Source: CAXXOK01 sp963678055
GTDB lineage: Bacteria > Bacillota > Clostridia > Christensenellales > Aristaeellaceae
NCBI GenBank assembly: GCA_963678055.1
Contig: OY782679.1
Span: forward strand, 806,001 to 870,000
Length of the DNA stretch: 64,000 nucleotides
Direction of reading: 5' to 3'
Part shown: positions 17,636 to 25,380 of the stretch, piece by piece
Numbering within the stretch: position 1 is the first letter of the stretch
Layout of the letters: each line of letters opens with the position of its first letter
The notes under the pieces: model-generated
Databases searched by the model: none
The model's input: the letters and a program-made list of their open reading frames with translations, nothing else
What the model was told of the DNA's origin: nothing
Translations under genes and position numbers: made by a program

Positions 17636-19431
17636 ACAGCAATGATCTCAAAACAATGTACGGGACTACGCCCGAAAGCTTCAAGCATCGCGTGTCCTTC
17701 GCCCTGAAACAAACGGAGGGAAAACCGGTGAAACATACAATGCGCACGGTACTTATCGCTGCGGCTGTCGTTGTGCTCTTAACGGCGGCGGCCTATGCGG
17801 CGTTCTCGTCCCAGGTGTTGGATCTCTTTGGACGATCTTACGGAAATGATATGGAACAATGGCTGAAACAGGGCGATGTAGCGGTTTCAGAGCAATCGCT
17901 GGTCCTGGACGGCGTTGTCTTTACGCTGGACGAGGTGATTTACCGCGATAACGGACTATACGGCGTGGGCACTATACGCCCGCTGGAGGGCAGCAACATT
18001 GTTATTATTGGGAAAGACTTTGCCCCGGATGAACCTTTCGGCTATGATATCCACGGATTGGGCGGCGTACGGGAGGAAGCGCCTGCCGGCACACCAACGA
18101 TTGCCGATGTGGCAAGGGAGAAAGGCGCAAAGTTGTTGGTTGTCAGAACCTTGCCTGAACAAATCGGGGTAGATGGCGGACCGCTGCTTTATCCGCCCTG
18201 TGTGGGATATATGTTCGTACCGGAGCGGGATGGAAGCGTGCAGTTCCTGTTTGATGTATCGGATGCCACCGTGATTGCCGAGGGTGAGGTGTACACCATA
18301 GCGATGCATTCGTCCGTGACCGCAATGGATTTGGACGGAACCATTCATTCAGAAACCTACCATGGTGAGAACTGGACGGTGGAAATCAGTCCTAAGCCCA
18401 TCGGCGAGCCAACGGCGGAACCGGCCGCCAATACTGTCGCACTTACGCAGAGCATTGGTGATGTGGAACTGATCGTGCCCGACGGGTATTCACCGCAGTA
18501 TACGATGCCCGTTTATGCGGCAATACCCAACGACTTTGGCAAAGCCCTTGACCCTACACTGTTTAACCAATCCGGCATCGCCAAGAGCGATAAACGCTCG
18601 ATAACCTTCAACGACGAAGCGGAGCTTTCATGGTCTACGGAAACACTTTATTACTATGAGTTTCAGGGGACGCGCGACGCAAATTACAGAATCCCGGACA
18701 GCGAACCGATGATCGTCCCGGTGAAATCGTTAAGCAATGCCGCGGGTGAACGGGCGGCGGATGCGTACTCTGCCTGGTTGAAGGGCGAGGAAGGGATAGT
18801 GCTTTCCAAAACCGAGCTGGCAGAGATTACGCTGGAGGAAGCCAAGGCAAAGGTGGAAGCGATTCTCAAAGCGGTGAACGTGAAAGGCTATACCTGCGAC
18901 TTTGCGCTGGATATGGACGTGGAACGGATTCGCACCCTGGGGGAGGCCAAGAACCGGAAGATTGAAGAAAACCAGAGTTGGAATTCGCCGATTATGGATT
19001 ATTCCAAAGCTGGGCCCGAAACCGAGGGCTACTTCCTGCACTATACAAACGGTTTCAAAGCAGATGGCGGTTACTTTTATTCGATTGCCTATGTGACGGA
19101 AGAAGGCGTCGTATTGTTTCAGCTGCGCGATATGTACAGCCGGGGCGATATCTATGCCACGCCGGATGCGCTGATTTCTCCGGAAACGGTGATGGATAGG
19201 CTGGCGGCGGAAATTGCGGATTCCCGCTTTGCCGGACTGGAGATCGACCATATCATCAGCATAGAGCTGTGCTATTCCCCGGGGCGCGCCGCCGATAAGG
19301 CGGACGGCATGGTGCTCACGCCTGCATGGTATGTGGTGTACCAGGACAACGACGGTGTAAAAGGCGGCTTTGAAAGCTATGCCATTTTCAACGCCGTGGA
19401 CGGCACACTGCTATATGCCCCGTTCCAGTAA
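17632..19431 (+). CDS. Membrane-anchored anti-sigma-like protein with large extracytoplasmic domain
   Basis: Protein of 599 residues, translationally coupled to the ECF sigma gene by a 4-base overlap. Residues 1-37 are cytoplasmic and short, one transmembrane helix lies at about 38-57 (TVLIAAAVVVLLTAAAYAAF, 20 residues), and about 540 residues are outside. Part of the outer region resembles the DUF4179-type proteins linked to sigma factors in Clostridia. The frame is open upstream to 17530, but the ATG at 17632 fits the coupling. It probably binds or senses for the sigma factor; no catalytic motif is visible. Confidence 0.72.
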   Translation: MNSNDLKTMYGTTPESFKHRVSFALKQTEGKPVKHTMRTVLIAAAVVVLLTAAAYAAFSSQVLDLFGRSYGNDMEQWLKQGDVAVSEQSLVLDGVVFTLDEVIYRDNGLYGVGTIRPLEGSNIVIIGKDFAPDEPFGYDIHGLGGVREEAPAGTPTIADVAREKGAKLLVVRTLPEQIGVDGGPLLYPPCVGYMFVPERDGSVQFLFDVSDATVIAEGEVYTIAMHSSVTAMDLDGTIHSETYHGENWTVEISPKPIGEPTAEPAANTVALTQSIGDVELIVPDGYSPQYTMPVYAAIPNDFGKALDPTLFNQSGIAKSDKRSITFNDEAELSWSTETLYYYEFQGTRDANYRIPDSEPMIVPVKSLSNAAGERAADAYSAWLKGEEGIVLSKTELAEITLEEAKAKVEAILKAVNVKGYTCDFALDMDVERIRTLGEAKNRKIEENQSWNSPIMDYSKAGPETEGYFLHYTNGFKADGGYFYSIAYVTEEGVVLFQLRDMYSRGDIYATPDALISPETVMDRLAAEIADSRFAGLEIDHIISIELCYSPGRAADKADGMVLTPAWYVVYQDNDGVKGGFESYAIFNAVDGTLLYAPFQ

Positions 19432-19440
19432 CAGATGTAA

Positions 19441-19471
19441 AAAAGGACCTGCCTAAAAAGCAGGTCCTTTT
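19441..19471. terminator. Bidirectional terminator
   Basis: AAAAGGACCTGC at 19441-19452 and GCAGGTCCTTTT at 19460-19471, 7-base loop, with A-run and T-run flanks. It serves the anti-sigma gene and the convergent sodA. Confidence 0.88.
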
Positions 19472-19500
19472 GTTTTACCGCTTTTGCGGAGAGTGCGGCG

Positions 19501-20136
19501 TTACGCAGGAACCCGGTTGCCTTGCAAAGCCCTGTCGAAATTCTCTGCGACAGTTTTCCAGGAAACCACGTTAAACAGCGCCTGAATGTAATCGGGGCGG
19601 AGGTTCTTGTACTTCAGGTAATACGCGTGTTCCCAAACATCAATGCCGAAAATCGGCGTAAGACCGCTACCCTCCATCAGGGGGTTGTCCTGGTTGGGGG
19701 TCGAGGATACAACAAGTTTGTTGTTCCTGTCTACGGACAGCCACGCCCAGCCGGAGCCAAAGCGCCCGGCCGCTGCCTTGCTGATTTTATCTTTGAAAGC
19801 GGCAAAGCTGCCAAATGATGCGTTAATGGCGCTGGCAAGTTCGCCATCGGGTTCGCCACCGCCGTTTGGGCTGAGGGTGGAAAAGTACAAGTTGTGGTTG
19901 AAGAAGCCGCCGCCATTATTGCGGATGGCGGTGCGCAGGGTTTCGTCGGGAACCTCGTCAAGGGATGACAGAATGGCTCTGATATCCTGACCGGCCACAC
20001 CGGCTTTTTCTGCTGCGTCGTTGAGATTTTTGGTATACCCTGCATGATGCTTGGTGTAATGCGTCTCCATGGTCAGGGCGTCAATATGAGGCTCTAATGC
20101 GTTGAACGCATAGGGCAGTTGATATTGTGTAAACAT
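19501..20136 (-). CDS. sodA: Superoxide dismutase, Mn/Fe family
   Basis: Converts superoxide to oxygen and hydrogen peroxide in the cytoplasm, 211 residues. Hallmarks: LPYAFNALEPHID at the N-terminus with the first His ligand following in HYTKHHAGY, the second in NNGGGFFNHNLYF, and the Asp/His pair in DVWEHAYYLKY. The start is the ATG at 20136 with AAGGAG 7 bases upstream; the frame runs further to 20202 but without a site. Its presence points to an organism that meets oxygen. Confidence 0.95.
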   Translation of the reverse strand: MFTQYQLPYAFNALEPHIDALTMETHYTKHHAGYTKNLNDAAEKAGVAGQDIRAILSSLDEVPDETLRTAIRNNGGGFFNHNLYFSTLSPNGGGEPDGELASAINASFGSFAAFKDKISKAAAGRFGSGWAWLSVDRNNKLVVSSTPNQDNPLMEGSGLTPIFGIDVWEHAYYLKYKNLRPDYIQALFNVVSWKTVAENFDRALQGNRVPA

Positions 20137-20331
20137 GATAAAACTCCTTATTCGTTTGTCGATTGAAGTAATTGGCGGATAGTTCGCTGCTTTGGCAGCC
20201 AATGCTATCTAGTAGTATATGTACCTGAAAAAGAGAAAGTTGAAACCTGATTTATGAAGATGCTAATCAGCTGACATAGAACTTCGATCATAAAAAAACA
20301 TCCTGTGAAGGCTGCTTTGCGTTGCAATTGA

Positions 20332-20379
20332 TGAGAGGGAGTTTTGTTAAAAAATCGTCGCGAATGATATGCAGTCCGC
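20332..20379 (-). repeat. Second copy of the tRNA-terminator repeat
   Basis: A 48-base segment nearly identical to 20452-20500, including the loop sequence ATGATATGCAGTCCGC. On the minus strand it forms a weaker hairpin followed by six T. Between the copies (about 20386-20446) is another hairpin (GAAAAACCTGTTTTTC core inside CGCCTCC/GGAGG arms) with a T-run on the minus strand, so the tRNA operon ends in three terminator-like structures in a row. The remaining part of the 20137-20507 gap (20203-20331) holds no gene that I can support. Confidence 0.7.
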
Positions 20380-20451
20380 AAATAAAAAAACGCCTCCGTC
20401 CAACCGACGAAAAACCTGTTTTTCGGCGAGAAGGAGGAGCGACGGAATGAG

Positions 20452-20507
20452 TGAGAGGGAATTTTTGTTGAAAAATCGCCGCGAATGATATGCAGTCCGC
20501 GACGACG
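20452..20507 (-). terminator. Terminator of the tRNA operon (repeat copy next to tRNA-Gln)
   Basis: Read on the minus strand, CGTCGCGG and TTCGCGGCG flank the loop CTGCATATCA and are followed by TTTTT. It begins directly after the tRNA-Gln CCA end. The same stem and loop words appear in the tRNA-Lys terminator at 57722-57764. Confidence 0.75.
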
Positions 20508-20581
20508 TGGCTGGGGTAGCAGGATTTGAACCTACGATGCGGGAGTCAAAGTCCCGTGCCTTACCGCTTGGCGATACCCCA
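20508..20581 (-). tRNA. tRNA-Gln (anticodon TTG)
   Basis: The minus strand folds as a cloverleaf: acceptor TGGGGTA with TACCCCA, anticodon stem CGGGA around CTTTGAC, and T-arm GTAGGTTCAAATCCTGC. The CCA end is encoded. It is the last tRNA of a three-tRNA operon. Confidence 0.95.
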
Positions 20582-20590
20582 ATAAAAAAA

Positions 20591-20668
20591 TGGGGTGGGT
20601 AGTGGGATTCGAACCCACGACTTCCAGAACCACAATCTGGCGTTCTAACCAACTGAACCATACCCACC
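20591..20668 (-). tRNA. tRNA-His (anticodon GTG)
   Basis: Cloverleaf on the minus strand with acceptor GGTGGGTA, anticodon loop TTGTGGT and T-arm GTGGGTTCGAATCCCAC. The extra 5' G (G-1) pairs with C before the encoded CCA, as expected for tRNA-His. Confidence 0.95.
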
Positions 20669-20671
20669 ACG

Positions 20672-20748
<77 letters not shown>

Positions 20749-20794
20749 AAGTCACGTTCCCCGGCGTACAGCGGACAAGTGCCGCCGAGAAAAA

Positions 20795-20823
20795 ATTCTA
20801 TCATAAGGGGGTGAATCTGTCAA
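20795..20823 (-). promoter_or_regulatory. Promoter of the tRNA Arg-His-Gln operon
   Basis: On the minus strand TTGACA (20818-20823) and TAGAAT (20795-20800) are 17 bases apart and lie about 47 bases before tRNA-Arg. Confidence 0.75.
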
Positions 20824-20849
20824 CAAGTGTAACGATCAAATTTACCGTA

Positions 20850-20879
20850 TTGACAAAGAGTGGTAGACAGCTGTATACT
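20850..20879 (+). promoter_or_regulatory. Promoter of the BlaI/M56 operon
   Basis: TTGACA at 20850-20855 and TATACT at 20874-20879 with an 18-base spacer, 46 bases before the regulator's ATG. It is divergent from the tRNA promoter. Confidence 0.75.
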
Positions 20880-20899
20880 ACCGGTAAACAAGTGTCTAC
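20863..20899. promoter_or_regulatory. Two tandem BlaI/MecI-type operators
   Basis: GTAGACAGCTGTATAC (20863-20878) and GTAAACAAGTGTCTAC (20884-20899) are imperfect palindromes of the form GTANACA-N2-TGTNTAC, with centres 21 bases apart. The first covers the spacer and -10, the second the likely start point. GGTAGACA and TGTCTACC also form a perfect outer repeat. Paired sites of this ACA/TGT form are typical of BlaI-family repressors. Confidence 0.68.
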
Positions 20900-20925
20900 C
20901 AGCCATCGCTGAAAGGAGCATCCCT

Positions 20926-21306
20926 ATGCCGATACAGCTTACGGACGCGGAATGGAAAATTATAGAGCTTTTGTGGGACGAACATCCGCGTTCCATGCCG
21001 GAAATTACCAAAGCACTGGAGCCAACGACCGGATGGACGCGCCATACGATTATCACGCTTTTAAAACGCATGGAGCTTAAGGATACCGTCAGTGTGGATG
21101 ACACGGGCACGGTTAAAATGTATTCCCCCAAAATCACCCGGAAGCAGGCAACGACAGAGCAGACGAAAAAATTTCTGTCCCGTGTGTTTTCGGGTAACGC
21201 GACGCTTTTAATATCCAATCTGGTGGATTCGGGTGAAGCCGACGTAGAAGATATTCAGGCCATCTTAGATATGATGAAACAAAATGACAGGAAGACCGGT
21301 AAATAG
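20926..21306 (+). CDS. BlaI/MecI-family transcriptional repressor
   Basis: Winged-helix repressor of 126 residues. LTDAEWKIIELLWDEHPRSM is the family's N-terminal signature, and GWTRHTIITLLKRMELKD is the recognition helix region. The C-terminal half is the dimerisation domain, which in relatives is cleaved after signalling. The ATG at 20926 with GAAAGGAG upstream is preferred to the open frame back to 20860. The next gene encodes the M56 sensor protease, so the pair form a BlaI-BlaR1-like switch. Confidence 0.93.
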   Translation: MPIQLTDAEWKIIELLWDEHPRSMPEITKALEPTTGWTRHTIITLLKRMELKDTVSVDDTGTVKMYSPKITRKQATTEQTKKFLSRVFSGNATLLISNLVDSGEADVEDIQAILDMMKQNDRKTGK

Positions 21307-21316
21307 GAGGAGTAGC

Positions 21317-22663
21317 ATGCGTAGCGCTGTTGTATTCAACTTTCTGCTTGAGGCAAACCTGATGGCCAGCGCGGCCATTGTGTTGATGATCGCATTCCGG
21401 AAATTTCTGCGAAAACCGCTCGGCAACCGGATGATCTACTTCCTGTGGCTGCTGATTGCCATACGCCTCATCTGCCCGATTGCGCTGAACAATCCATGGA
21501 TCAATGAATTTCGGCCCGGAGTGGTGAACGATCAGGCGATTCGTCCGATCGCAGGGCAAATCAAAGTACGACTGGATGACATTTTCAGTGACTTGAGACG
21601 GCTTACCAGAGGAAATACCGATTCCATAGTCTATCAGGGAGCGAAGAATTTTGTGGATGGGCTGTATTTCGGCACCTTGTCCAAACTGTTACTGCGTATC
21701 TATCTGTGGACGGCAGCTGCGCTGGTGCTATTCTTTGTAACGGTCAACGTTCGTTTCCGGCACAAGCTAAAGGCCAACCGCATTGAGCTGATTTCCGGCA
21801 AGCTTAAAGAACAGTACCTGGATGTATGTAAAAAGCGCAAGGTAAAACCTATTCCCGTCTGGTTTGTCGATCCGCTTCCAAGCGCTTGCCTGGTCGGGGT
21901 AATCCGTCCTTATATAGCGCTGCCGTTGACGGCCGCGCCGCAAGAGGCTATCCATGTGCTGACACATGAGCTGTGCCACTATCAGGGGAAGGATCACTGG
22001 TTTAGCCTGCTGCGGTTAGTGTGCTGCGTAGCGCACTGGTTTAACCCGTTGGTGTGGGTGGCGGCGTTTATGAGCCGGACCGATGGCGAGCTGGCGTGCG
22101 ATAGCCGCGTAGTAAAAGACCTTCCCAAACAGGAACGGATGAACTACACCAATACGCTGGTTTTGGCGGCATCCAAGCGGTATGCGCCGGGCGTGGGTGT
22201 GCTCGCCACCGGCATGACCATGACTGGCCGCAAGCTGCAAAGTCGCGTGCGCAGTATTTTGCACATCGACCAGACTGTGAAATGGCTGATGGTAACTGCC
22301 GCGATCCTGGCCTGCATGCTGCTGGTATCCTCGTTCTTTACGGCGGAAGGCTATGTAAATGCAGATGCCTATTTGTCGGAGTTGGATGGAGTTTATGGCA
22401 TTGGGGCCAGAGAGGATGGCTCGTTCACACATAGGCCTGCCGGCAATATTTCGCTGCAGGATGCGTTGAATATCGCCATGGATACCATCTCAGAACAAAT
22501 CGGCGAGGACACGACAGACCTTTCGCTGTATGTTATCAACGCAGACTACAAAGATGACATTTGGTTTCTTCTAATCCATAGCAGGGCGACGGGCCGCACC
22601 TATGACACCTATGTTGATGCAATGGATGGCAGGGTTGTCAATACCGGATGGGGAAACGGCTGA
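21317..22663 (+). CDS. BlaR1-like sensor, M56-family membrane metallopeptidase
   Basis: Membrane protease of 448 residues that in relatives cleaves the partner repressor when a signal arrives. Several N-terminal transmembrane segments precede the zinc motif HELCH (H217, E218, H221), followed by GELACD with the third ligand region. A further transmembrane helix (WLMVTAAILACMLLVSSFF) leads to a short external domain of about 100 residues that looks PepSY-like (LQDALNIAMDTI, YVDAMDGRVVNTG). There is no penicillin-binding sensor domain, so beta-lactam is unlikely to be the signal. AGGAGGAG lies before the ATG at 21317. Confidence 0.88.
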   Translation: MRSAVVFNFLLEANLMASAAIVLMIAFRKFLRKPLGNRMIYFLWLLIAIRLICPIALNNPWINEFRPGVVNDQAIRPIAGQIKVRLDDIFSDLRRLTRGNTDSIVYQGAKNFVDGLYFGTLSKLLLRIYLWTAAALVLFFVTVNVRFRHKLKANRIELISGKLKEQYLDVCKKRKVKPIPVWFVDPLPSACLVGVIRPYIALPLTAAPQEAIHVLTHELCHYQGKDHWFSLLRLVCCVAHWFNPLVWVAAFMSRTDGELACDSRVVKDLPKQERMNYTNTLVLAASKRYAPGVGVLATGMTMTGRKLQSRVRSILHIDQTVKWLMVTAAILACMLLVSSFFTAEGYVNADAYLSELDGVYGIGAREDGSFTHRPAGNISLQDALNIAMDTISEQIGEDTTDLSLYVINADYKDDIWFLLIHSRATGRTYDTYVDAMDGRVVNTGWGNG

Positions 22664-22678
22664 CGGAAAGGAAACGCA

Positions 22679-24439
22679 ATGAAAAAATGGATCATAACGC
22701 TGGTAGCTTTGCTCACGCTGTTTACTGTATCGCATGCCGACAAGGCCACAGAGGAAGAGCTTATACAACTATCACAGAGTTTGCTGACCGAGGTGTACGG
22801 GTATACGCAGGAAGAAGCCGACAGCTTTACGTATGATATCTCTGATGGAAATAAGCTATGGCTGGTGCAGTTTTATCAGAATACGTCATGGGTATATAAG
22901 GCTGAAATTATCAAATCTGACCTCAGTTTTTCATCCTATAAAACGCCGTTTGGCACATCCAGTGTATCGAAAGCGTCCGAAAACAGCGTGCGAACACTGC
23001 TACGTGATATGGAAGAGAACGACTGGTTTTCAACGTGGAATGCAGATAGCAAACAAGCCCTTCGGGAGACGCTTGCTCAGTACAGCGATATTCATATCAA
23101 CAATAGTATGGACCGCGGATTGCAAACAGAGGGCTATACCTCGGCACAAGCGCTGGAGGACTTCTTCCTGTCCTGTTATGGGGAGAGGCCGCAGTGGTCT
23201 CCGGAAACGCTTGCGTGGCGAAATGCGACATTTGAAGCTTTCGGGCTGGATGGCAATGTGCCGTTTGTTGCCATGCAGCAGGGCATACAAACCTATACGG
23301 TTCATGATATGAGAGTGGACAAAACGACGGTCTGTGAATTTGTCGGTATGGTTCCAAAAGCGCTTACACAGGCGTTCTCTCATCCCAAGCTGGAGGGCTG
23401 GGTGTGTCTGGCCGGGGCATACCATGCGCGCAGCAAGAGCGTAGCGGCAGATATGCCACCGGGCAAGGGACTGGCCGCGTTTGGTAAGGGAGAAGAACGT
23501 TTGCTGGTCATGCTGGTGCAGGACAACGCGACGCTTGGCTGGAGCGTGTTTCCGGTCAGCGAGACCGCATTGTATAAAAACCGCGATCTCTTTATCCGCT
23601 ATGGCGGGAATACCGGCAAGTTTGAGATTGTATATCCCATCTCCGATACGGAAACAGAATACTTCGGGTGCAGAGTGGTGATGATGTCAAGATTGCTAGA
23701 GCACCCTTATGTTTGTGAGCTGGACCAATATTGTCACATCAACAATGGCGACAATACCATGTTCATCGTGGGTGCAAGACCTAATATTGGCGTTTTGGGC
23801 TGGTATCACACCATTGCGGTGCAAAACGGCAGTAAGAACGAAGTGCGGTATCCGGCGCTTAACTCCGGGTTAATGGAATACATCAATGTGTCTGATTTCC
23901 CAACAACCGAAGAAGCCTGCCGCGAGGCGGCGGCGGCATCACAGGCGATTCCGGATGGGTATGGGATCACTGCCAGTGTTCACCTCCGCAAGGATACGTC
24001 CTCGCACTCCAAGGACCTGGGCATGTATATGCCGGGCACGCTGGTTGAGATACTGGACATACTCCCCGGCACGCGAGCACCTTGGTATCATGTGCGTATC
24101 GGTGTGGTGGAGGGGTATATGTCCGGCGATTACGTTTCGTATAAAGAAGACCAACCGGGCACAATATTTCATGCCGTACTGAGCGTTGGGCGGGTGAAAA
24201 ACGATACACAGCTTAAGCAGGGAACCGGTCTATTGGATGCCGCCGTGGTGAAACTGCCAGCGGGATCGCTCGTGCGTGTACTGGCCGACAGGGGAAATTG
24301 GCTGCATGTAGGCGTGCCAAGTGACGAAAACAGCTGGTTTATGCAGCCGGGGGAAACCAACGGATATATCAAAAAATCTGCGGTGGATCAGGCGACCGTA
24401 CCCCTGCAGCTGGATTGGCTGATGCTGGGTGATGAATAA
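22679..24439 (+). CDS. Secreted protein with SH3-like domain, uncharacterised
   Basis: Protein of 586 residues with an N-terminal signal peptide (KKWIITLVALLTLFTVSHA). The first 130 residues include a PepSY-like segment (LLTEVYGYTQEEADSFTYDI). Near residues 425-485 a bacterial SH3 domain is visible (ASVHLRKDTSSHSKDLGMY, then WYHVRIGVVEGYMSGDYV), and a second, weaker one follows near 500-570. SH3b domains usually bind cell-wall peptide. It begins 15 bases after the M56 gene and is the third gene of that operon, so it may be the regulated target. No enzyme motif is seen. Confidence 0.7.
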   Translation: MKKWIITLVALLTLFTVSHADKATEEELIQLSQSLLTEVYGYTQEEADSFTYDISDGNKLWLVQFYQNTSWVYKAEIIKSDLSFSSYKTPFGTSSVSKASENSVRTLLRDMEENDWFSTWNADSKQALRETLAQYSDIHINNSMDRGLQTEGYTSAQALEDFFLSCYGERPQWSPETLAWRNATFEAFGLDGNVPFVAMQQGIQTYTVHDMRVDKTTVCEFVGMVPKALTQAFSHPKLEGWVCLAGAYHARSKSVAADMPPGKGLAAFGKGEERLLVMLVQDNATLGWSVFPVSETALYKNRDLFIRYGGNTGKFEIVYPISDTETEYFGCRVVMMSRLLEHPYVCELDQYCHINNGDNTMFIVGARPNIGVLGWYHTIAVQNGSKNEVRYPALNSGLMEYINVSDFPTTEEACREAAAASQAIPDGYGITASVHLRKDTSSHSKDLGMYMPGTLVEILDILPGTRAPWYHVRIGVVEGYMSGDYVSYKEDQPGTIFHAVLSVGRVKNDTQLKQGTGLLDAAVVKLPAGSLVRVLADRGNWLHVGVPSDENSWFMQPGETNGYIKKSAVDQATVPLQLDWLMLGDE

Positions 24440-24451
24440 AACTGCCTCCGC

Positions 24452-24493
24452 TTGTACCCATTCACGCGGCGTGATATACTCCGCGTGAATGGG
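24452..24493. promoter_or_regulatory. Promoter with long inverted repeat before the pseudouridine synthase gene
   Basis: TTGTAC (24452-24457) and TATACT (24475-24480) are 17 bases apart. A perfect 13-base inverted repeat, CCCATTCACGCGG (24457-24469) and CCGCGTGAATGGG (24481-24493), lies over the spacer and the start region, with the -10 in its centre. It could be an operator; as RNA it could also weakly end transcription from upstream. Confidence 0.6.
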
Positions 24494-24501
24494 GGCGTAC
24501 A

Positions 24502-25380
24502 ATGCTTGCATTAACCTGGATTATTCTGCCAGAGGAAGACGGAAAGGTCATACGCCAGATTGCATTGCAGGGCATGAGCATGTCCTATGCGCAGTTTAAG
24601 CGTGCCAAATTTCAGGGCGAGATTTTGCTGGATGGCGAGTCTGTCCATGCCGACCGCAGGGTGCGGGCCGGGCAGACGCTAATCATCCGGGTTCCGGAGA
24701 CGATTGCTGCTGCGGTTGTGCCGTCTGCTTTAAAGCTCAGCATTGCCTACGAGGATGATGATCTCCTTGTCGTTGATAAACCCGCGCCGCTACCGTCGGT
24801 CAGCTCGCCCAAACAACAGAGCGAAACGCTTGCCAATGCGGTATGTGCCTATCTGGGTGCGCCGGAGGGGTTCATCTACCGCCCCGTCAATCGGCTGGAC
24901 AAGGGAACCAGCGGTCTGATGGTGGTTGCCAAGCATGCCCACAGCCAGCAATTTATGCAAAAACGCCTGCATTCCGATGTGTTTACCCGCGAGTACCTGG
25001 CGCTGTGCGATGGAATACCCAGCGAGACACGTGGAACAATCGACGCGCCGATACGCAAGGCCGACGGCGCGAGCATACGGCGGGTGATCGCGCCTGATGG
25101 CAAGACCGCGCGCACGCAGTACCATGTGGAGCAGACCGGCAATAGTAGAAGCCTGCTTCGCCTTCGTTTGCTGACCGGTCGTACGCACCAGATTCGCGTG
25201 CATTTACAATCAATCGGCTGTCCGGTAACAGGCGATTTTCTTTACGGTGAGGAACACCAGCTGCTGCCGCGCCGTTTTGCGCTGCACAGCGCTTACCTTA
25301 CATTTGAAACACTGCAAAAAAAACACATCCGGCTGGAAAGTGCTGTGCCGGATGTGTTTATCAAACTCCTAAAGTCTTAG
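24502..25380 (+). CDS. RNA pseudouridine synthase, RluA/RluD family
   Basis: Isomerises uridine to pseudouridine in rRNA or tRNA. It has 292 residues, with an N-terminal S4-like part (MSYAQFKRAKFQGEILLDGE) and the catalytic domain with the family motif VNRLDKGTSGL (catalytic Asp), VDKPAPLPSV and LLTGRTHQIRVHL. A second member of the family is at 33224. Its last bases overlap the convergent gene by 4 bases, and the 3' end of the frame contains that gene's terminator. The exact target base cannot be assigned. Confidence 0.92.
   Translation: MLALTWIILPEEDGKVIRQIALQGMSMSYAQFKRAKFQGEILLDGESVHADRRVRAGQTLIIRVPETIAAAVVPSALKLSIAYEDDDLLVVDKPAPLPSVSSPKQQSETLANAVCAYLGAPEGFIYRPVNRLDKGTSGLMVVAKHAHSQQFMQKRLHSDVFTREYLALCDGIPSETRGTIDAPIRKADGASIRRVIAPDGKTARTQYHVEQTGNSRSLLRLRLLTGRTHQIRVHLQSIGCPVTGDFLYGEEHQLLPRRFALHSAYLTFETLQKKHIRLESAVPDVFIKLLKS
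25316..25359 (-). terminator. Terminator of the minus-strand gene, embedded in the pseudouridine synthase reading frame
   Basis: AAACACATCCGGC (25321-25333) and GCCGGATGTGTTT (25347-25359) are a perfect 13-base inverted repeat. Read on the minus strand it is followed by eight T (25316-25323), a classic intrinsic terminator for the gene at 25377-25994. On the plus strand only three T follow. Confidence 0.8.

Noticed and set aside
20203..20507. A CRISPR array or mobile element in the repeat region after the tRNAs
   Set aside because: Only two long copies occur, each with terminator structure and next to tRNA genes; there are no regular spacers and no transposase.
20926..22663. Beta-lactam resistance (blaI-blaR1) locus
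   Set aside because: No penicillin-binding sensor domain or beta-lactamase gene is present; the M56 protein ends in a short PepSY-like domain.
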